Notes under the pieces: generated by a model
Database searches by the model: none
Seen by the model: only the letters and a program-made list of their open reading frames with translations
What the model was told of the DNA's origin: nothing
Made by a program: the position numbers and the translations under genes
NCBI GenBank assembly: GCA_005888515.1
Contig: VAZR01000244.1
Span: 1-17,445, forward strand
Length of the DNA: 17,445 nucleotides
Source: Alphaproteobacteria bacterium
GTDB taxonomy: Bacteria > Pseudomonadota > Alphaproteobacteria > ATCC43930 > CGMCC-115725
Reading direction: 5' to 3'
Shown: positions 14,773 through 17,445 of the stretch, piece after piece
Numbering within the stretch: position 1 is the first letter of the stretch
Layout of the letters: every line of letters starts with the position of its first letter

Positions 14773-15660
14773 GTGGCAATGCCACCGCCTAGAGCACGGG
14801 TACGGCGGCCGCGCATGCGGGTGCGGCGCCGGTTTTCCGAGTTCTCGGTCAACCGCATGGTGCCGAATGTACTGACCCTGCTGGCGCTGTGCGCCGGCAT
14901 GACGGCGATTCGCTTTGCCATTGCCGGCGAATTCCACAACGCCTGCTACGCGATGATCGCCGCCGGGATCTTCGACGGACTCGACGGCCGCATGGCGCGG
15001 CTATTGAAGGTCACCTCGCGCTTCGGCGCCGAGCTCGACAGCCTGTCCGATTTCGTTAGCTTTGGGGTCGCGCCCGCCGCCGTCTTGTATTTGTGGACGA
15101 TGTCGTCGCTGCACAGCATCGGTTGGGCCATCGTGCTGATCTTCGCGGTTTGCTGCGCGCTGCGGCTGGCCCGCTTCAACACGCAACTCGCCGCAGAGCC
15201 GCCTCCTTGGGCCGCCGGATTTTTCACCGGCGCGCCGGCGCCCGCGGGGGCCGGGCTTCTAATGCTGCCGATGTTCGTCAGCTTCGAGTGGGGCGATTGG
15301 ATCGCCCGCTCGCCCTATGTGAACGCGGTGTGGATCAGCGGCATCGCGCTGTTGATGATCAGCCGCGTCCCAACCGTGTCATTGAAGCCAATTCGTATTC
15401 CGCACCATTGGGTGCTTCCGACATTGCTCGGCGTGGGCGTGATGGCCGGGTTGTTGACGACCGCCCCATGGCCGACCCTGACCTTTGTCGGGGCAGTGTA
15501 TGTCGGGTCTATCCCCGTTACCGTGCGCGCGTATTACCGGCTGCGCCGTGCGGCCGAAATGCGCAAAGCCGAAGCCGCCGAGCCGGCGGCGATGGCCGCG
15601 GCGCCGCCACCTGTCATTCCGCTCGCCGGGCACGAACCGGCTAATGAATGGCGGCACTGA
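14773..15660 (+). CDS. pssA: CDP-diacylglycerol--serine O-phosphatidyltransferase
   Basis: This 295-residue integral membrane enzyme makes phosphatidylserine from CDP-diacylglycerol and serine, the substrate for the Psd encoded just upstream. The CDP-alcohol phosphotransferase motif is complete: D68-x2-D71-G-x2-A-R-x8-G85-x3-D89-x3-D93, read from FDGLDGRMARLL and GAELDSLSD. A basic N-terminus precedes several hydrophobic helices (including about 30-50, 100-130, 180-195 and 210-245), and the tail is Ala/Glu/Pro-rich. The start is GTG at 14773 with GGCGAGG close upstream; an in-frame ATG two codons later is possible. The stop lies 9 bases before the cupin start with GGAG between them, so these genes are likely co-transcribed. 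Confidence 0.95.
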   Translation: MAMPPPRARVRRPRMRVRRRFSEFSVNRMVPNVLTLLALCAGMTAIRFAIAGEFHNACYAMIAAGIFDGLDGRMARLLKVTSRFGAELDSLSDFVSFGVAPAAVLYLWTMSSLHSIGWAIVLIFAVCCALRLARFNTQLAAEPPPWAAGFFTGAPAPAGAGLLMLPMFVSFEWGDWIARSPYVNAVWISGIALLMISRVPTVSLKPIRIPHHWVLPTLLGVGVMAGLLTTAPWPTLTFVGAVYVGSIPVTVRAYYRLRRAAEMRKAEAAEPAAMAAAPPPVIPLAGHEPANEWRH

Positions 15661-15669
15661 GGAGACGCG

Positions 15670-16065
15670 ATGCACTGCTTCAATCTGAAGAGCGAAGCGA
15701 GGTTCGATCCGAAGAAGCATGTCGAGCGCGTGCTCGGTCGCGTTGCCGAGGGCGATGTGACGGTCGCTTGCTGGGAGCCGGGCCAGACGAGCCCGTATCA
15801 CTGCCATCCGCACGCGACCGAGATCTATTTCTGCTTCGAGGGCGGCGGCACGATGCGCACGCCCGACGAGACCGTGACCGTGACGCCAGGCTGTTTTGTG
15901 GTTCATCCGCCGGACGAATTGCATGAATGGATCACCGGACCCGAGCGCACTTTGCTGTTCCGCGTGCGCTACGGAGGCGACATGAGCGGCCGCACGAAGG
16001 AATGGCCGAGCAACCCGGACTGGCGTCCGCGCCCGGAGGATGTCTCATATTTCTCTTCGCGGTAG
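15670..16065 (+). CDS. small cupin-domain protein
   Basis: This 131-residue single-domain cupin has the first cupin motif in YHCHPHATEIYF (His44, His46, Glu51, with His48 also present) and the second in PGCFVVHPPDELHEW (His85). A divalent metal site is therefore likely. Substrate and reaction cannot be told; small cupins can be metal-dependent enzymes, sugar-binding proteins or sensors. The C-terminal tail EWPSNPDWRPRPEDVSYF resembles part of the tail of the selenoprotein encoded next. Its start follows pssA by 9 bases with GGAG, and its stop overlaps the ribosome binding site of the selenoprotein gene. It is thus tied in expression to that gene and may be a functional partner. Confidence 0.87.
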   Translation: MHCFNLKSEARFDPKKHVERVLGRVAEGDVTVACWEPGQTSPYHCHPHATEIYFCFEGGGTMRTPDETVTVTPGCFVVHPPDELHEWITGPERTLLFRVRYGGDMSGRTKEWPSNPDWRPRPEDVSYFSSR

Positions 16066-16074
16066 AGGTGCACG

Positions 16075-16926
16075 ATGAACGACCGGGAAGAGGGGTTCGG
16101 TTTCCATCATGCCGAGGTGCCGTTTGCGCCGTTGAAGAAGCCGCTCGGTGAATGCCGCATCGGCCTCGTCACGACAGCAGCGCCATATCAACCCGAAAAA
16201 GGAGCGCAGGGGCCGGGCGCGCCGTACAACGCCGCGACGAAATTCTTCACGGTGTACTCGGCCGACAGCGCGAAGAATCACGATCTGCGCATCGCGCACA
16301 TTGCTTATGACCGCGACCATACGAGGGCCGAGGACAGCAACACCTGGTTTCCGCTGCCGCAGTTGCGTCGCATGGCGGCCGCCGGACGTATCGCCGAGGT
16401 GGCGGCGCGCTTTCACGGCATGCCAACCAACCGCAGCCATCGCGTGACGCTCGATCAGGATTGCCCAGAGCTTTTGAAGCGCGTCCGCGAGGACAAGGTC
16501 GATGCCGTCATCCTCGCCGCCGTCTGACCGGTGTGTCACCAGACCGTGAGTCTGGCCGCCCGTCACCTCGAAGCGAACGGCATCCCGACGGTCATCATGG
16601 GATGCGCCAAGGACATCGTCGAATACGTGGGCGTGTCGCGTTTTCTGTTCAGCGATTTCCCGCTCGGCAATCCGGCCGGCCGGCCAGGCGATCCGGAGTC
16701 GCAAGCCTTCACGCTCGAGCTCGCACTGCGCGTTCTCGAAACGGCGCCTGCGCCGCGCACGACCGTGCAATCGCCCCTGCGCTGGAGCGACAATCCGGAC
16801 TGGAAGCTCGATTACTCGAACATCGCGCGGTTATCGCCTGAAGAGATCGCCCGCCGCCGCGCCGAGTTCGATCGCCAGAAAGAGATCGCTAGGACCGCTC
16901 GCGACAAGGCGCCGGCGTCCGAGTAG
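16075..16926 (+). CDS. GrdB-family selenoprotein read through an in-frame TGA (Sec151)
   Basis: Read as one frame, this is a 283-residue protein with TGA at codon 151 (16525-16527) and a normal TAG end. The N-terminal half carries LGECRIGLVTTAAPY, LRIAHIAYDR and NTWFPLPQLRRMAAAGRIAE. The frame reaches VDAVILAAV, then U-P-V-C, then HLEANGIPTVIMGCAKDIVE and FLFSDFPLGNPAGRPGDP. This matches the glycine/sarcosine/betaine reductase selenoprotein B family, where Sec lies in a U-x-x-C redox motif at the same point. Clostridial GrdB is longer (about 430) and attacks amino acid substrates; the role of the short proteobacterial branch is unknown. The start has AGAGGTG just upstream. Standard gene calling would break this into a 150-residue protein plus a false GTG start at 16531. 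The sel genes are not in this window. Confidence 0.85.
16525..16567 (+). promoter_or_regulatory. bacterial SECIS-like stem-loop after the in-frame TGA
   Basis: CCAGAC (16539-16544) pairs perfectly with GTCTGG (16550-16555) around the loop CGTGA. The loop starts 17 bases after the TGA and has G as its second base; both fit the general bacterial SECIS pattern (short apical stem-loop, early loop G, set distance from UGA). An outer GGTG/CACC pairing (16530-16533/16564-16567) can extend it. A competing small hairpin GGTG-TGT-CACC (16530-16540) is also possible. Presumed binding site of SelB with Sec-tRNA. Confidence 0.7.
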
Positions 16927-16932
16927 CCGTCG

Positions 16933-17445
16933 CTAAGCGCGCATCAGCCGCGCCGCGGCGGCTTCGACCGCGGCGCGGCGCTGCTCTGCCCCAGCGGCGT
17001 AGCGCCCACTCGCCCGGGCAAGAATCTCGGGCGGCGCGGTCTCCGGCGAGCCGGCGTTGAAGGGCGGCGCCGGCGCATATTCGATGCCGAGCTGGATCGC
17101 TTGCGCCGTCTCCTCGCCGGCAAGTTCGGCCACGACGCTCAGCGCGAAATCGATGCCGGCGGTGACGCCTCCGCCGGTGATGACATTACCATCGCGCACG
17201 ACGCGGCCGGCATCGGGCGTCGCGCCGAACATCGACAGCAAATCGCGCCACGCCCAATGACAGGCGGCACGTTTGCCGCGCAGCAGCCCGGCCGCGCCGA
17301 GCACCAGCGAGCCAGTGCACACCGATGTGACATAACGTGCGCTGTCGGCTAAGCGCCGCACCTGCCGTAAAAATTCCTCGTCGGCGATCGCGTTGTCGGT
17401 GGTGCCGAACCCGCCCGGCACGCAAATGATGTCGCACTGGTCGAT
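16933..17445 (-). CDS. DJ-1/PfpI-family protein, isonitrile hydratase-like (N-terminus outside window)
   Basis: The 3' part of this gene (170 codons plus stop) is visible; the start lies beyond position 17445. The frame reads IDQCDIICVPGGFG at the edge, so the GTG at 17421 is an internal valine and not the start. The family elbow with its nucleophilic cysteine is YVTSVCTGSLVLGAAGLLRG. RAACHWAWRDLL, VVRDGNVITGGGVTAGIDFAL and IEYAPAPPFNAGSPETAP follow. These match isonitrile hydratase of Pseudomonas and related ThiJ/PfpI proteins, which hydrate isonitriles to N-formamides; the actual substrate here is unproven. It is convergent with the selenoprotein gene, stop to stop across 6 bases, with no terminator between. 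Confidence 0.88.
   Translation of the reverse strand: MDQCDIICVPGGFGTTDNAIADEEFLRQVRRLADSARYVTSVCTGSLVLGAAGLLRGKRAACHWAWRDLLSMFGATPDAGRVVRDGNVITGGGVTAGIDFALSVVAELAGEETAQAIQLGIEYAPAPPFNAGSPETAPPEILARASGRYAAGAEQRRAAVEAAAARLMRA

Noticed and set aside
16045..16770. 241-residue open frame on the minus strand
   Set aside because: It is antisense to the selenoprotein gene, has no recognisable domain and is Arg/His-rich like other shadow frames in GC-rich DNA.
16531..16926. Separate 131-residue gene starting with GTG after the TGA
   Set aside because: The GTG is the valine of U-P-V-C in the same frame as the upstream half; it has no ribosome binding site and would remove the active site from the family.
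16075..16926. Pseudogene with a premature stop
   Set aside because: Single TGA at exactly the family Sec position, followed by a SECIS-like hairpin and a fully preserved downstream half with a normal stop.
1..17445. tRNA, rRNA, CRISPR, insertion sequence or prophage
   Set aside because: No cloverleaf, spaced direct repeats, transposase-like protein or phage gene was recognised on either strand.

Overview
This window comes from a high-GC alphaproteobacterium, probably near Rhodospirillales or Hyphomicrobiales. I infer this from the gene families and their order (ubiK - YbjN-like - proC; DUF1285 - Nudix - DUF6111 - cca; moxR - DUF58 - DUF4159 - amidotransferase-like; psd - pssA), from the strong G/C third-position bias, and from three GC-rich palindromic repeats of types common in this class. 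No 16S gene or other species-level marker is present.

Left block, minus strand (1-6593, read right to left): a DUF1285 protein, a CoA-pyrophosphatase-type Nudix hydrolase, a small DUF6111 membrane protein, CCA tRNA nucleotidyltransferase, an OsmC-family protein, a limonene-monooxygenase-like flavin enzyme, the ubiquinone accessory factor UbiK, a YbjN-domain protein, pyrroline-5-carboxylate reductase (proC) and the start of a TetR-type regulator. Spacing is tight, with a GTGA overlap (DUF6111/cca) and a TGATG overlap (cca/osmC). Two gaps contain stem-loops.

Middle block, plus strand (6636-13811): a MoxR AAA+ ATPase (TTG start), a DUF58 protein, a large BatA/DUF4159 membrane protein and a membrane-anchored VWA/glutamine-amidotransferase-like protein. 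This is the alphaproteobacterial form of the MoxR/Bat cluster, thought to be an ATPase acting with membrane-bound VWA proteins in envelope or stress functions. Palindromic repeats sit between the later genes of this block (8640-8712, 11536-11620) and after it (13850-13972).

Right block, plus strand (14011-16926): phosphatidylserine decarboxylase and phosphatidylserine synthase (together making phosphatidylethanolamine), a small cupin, and the most interesting gene in the window. That gene is a 283-residue GrdB-family protein whose reading frame is interrupted by one in-frame TGA at 16525-16527. The frame resumes directly as U-P-V-C, a stem-loop fitting the bacterial SECIS pattern follows the TGA, and the downstream half reads as the conserved rest of the family. 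I interpret it as a selenoprotein, not two genes or a pseudogene. An isonitrile-hydratase-like DJ-1/PfpI gene converges on it from the right edge and is cut by the window end.

No rRNA, tRNA, CRISPR array, insertion sequence or prophage was seen. No gene-free stretch exceeds 300 bases.
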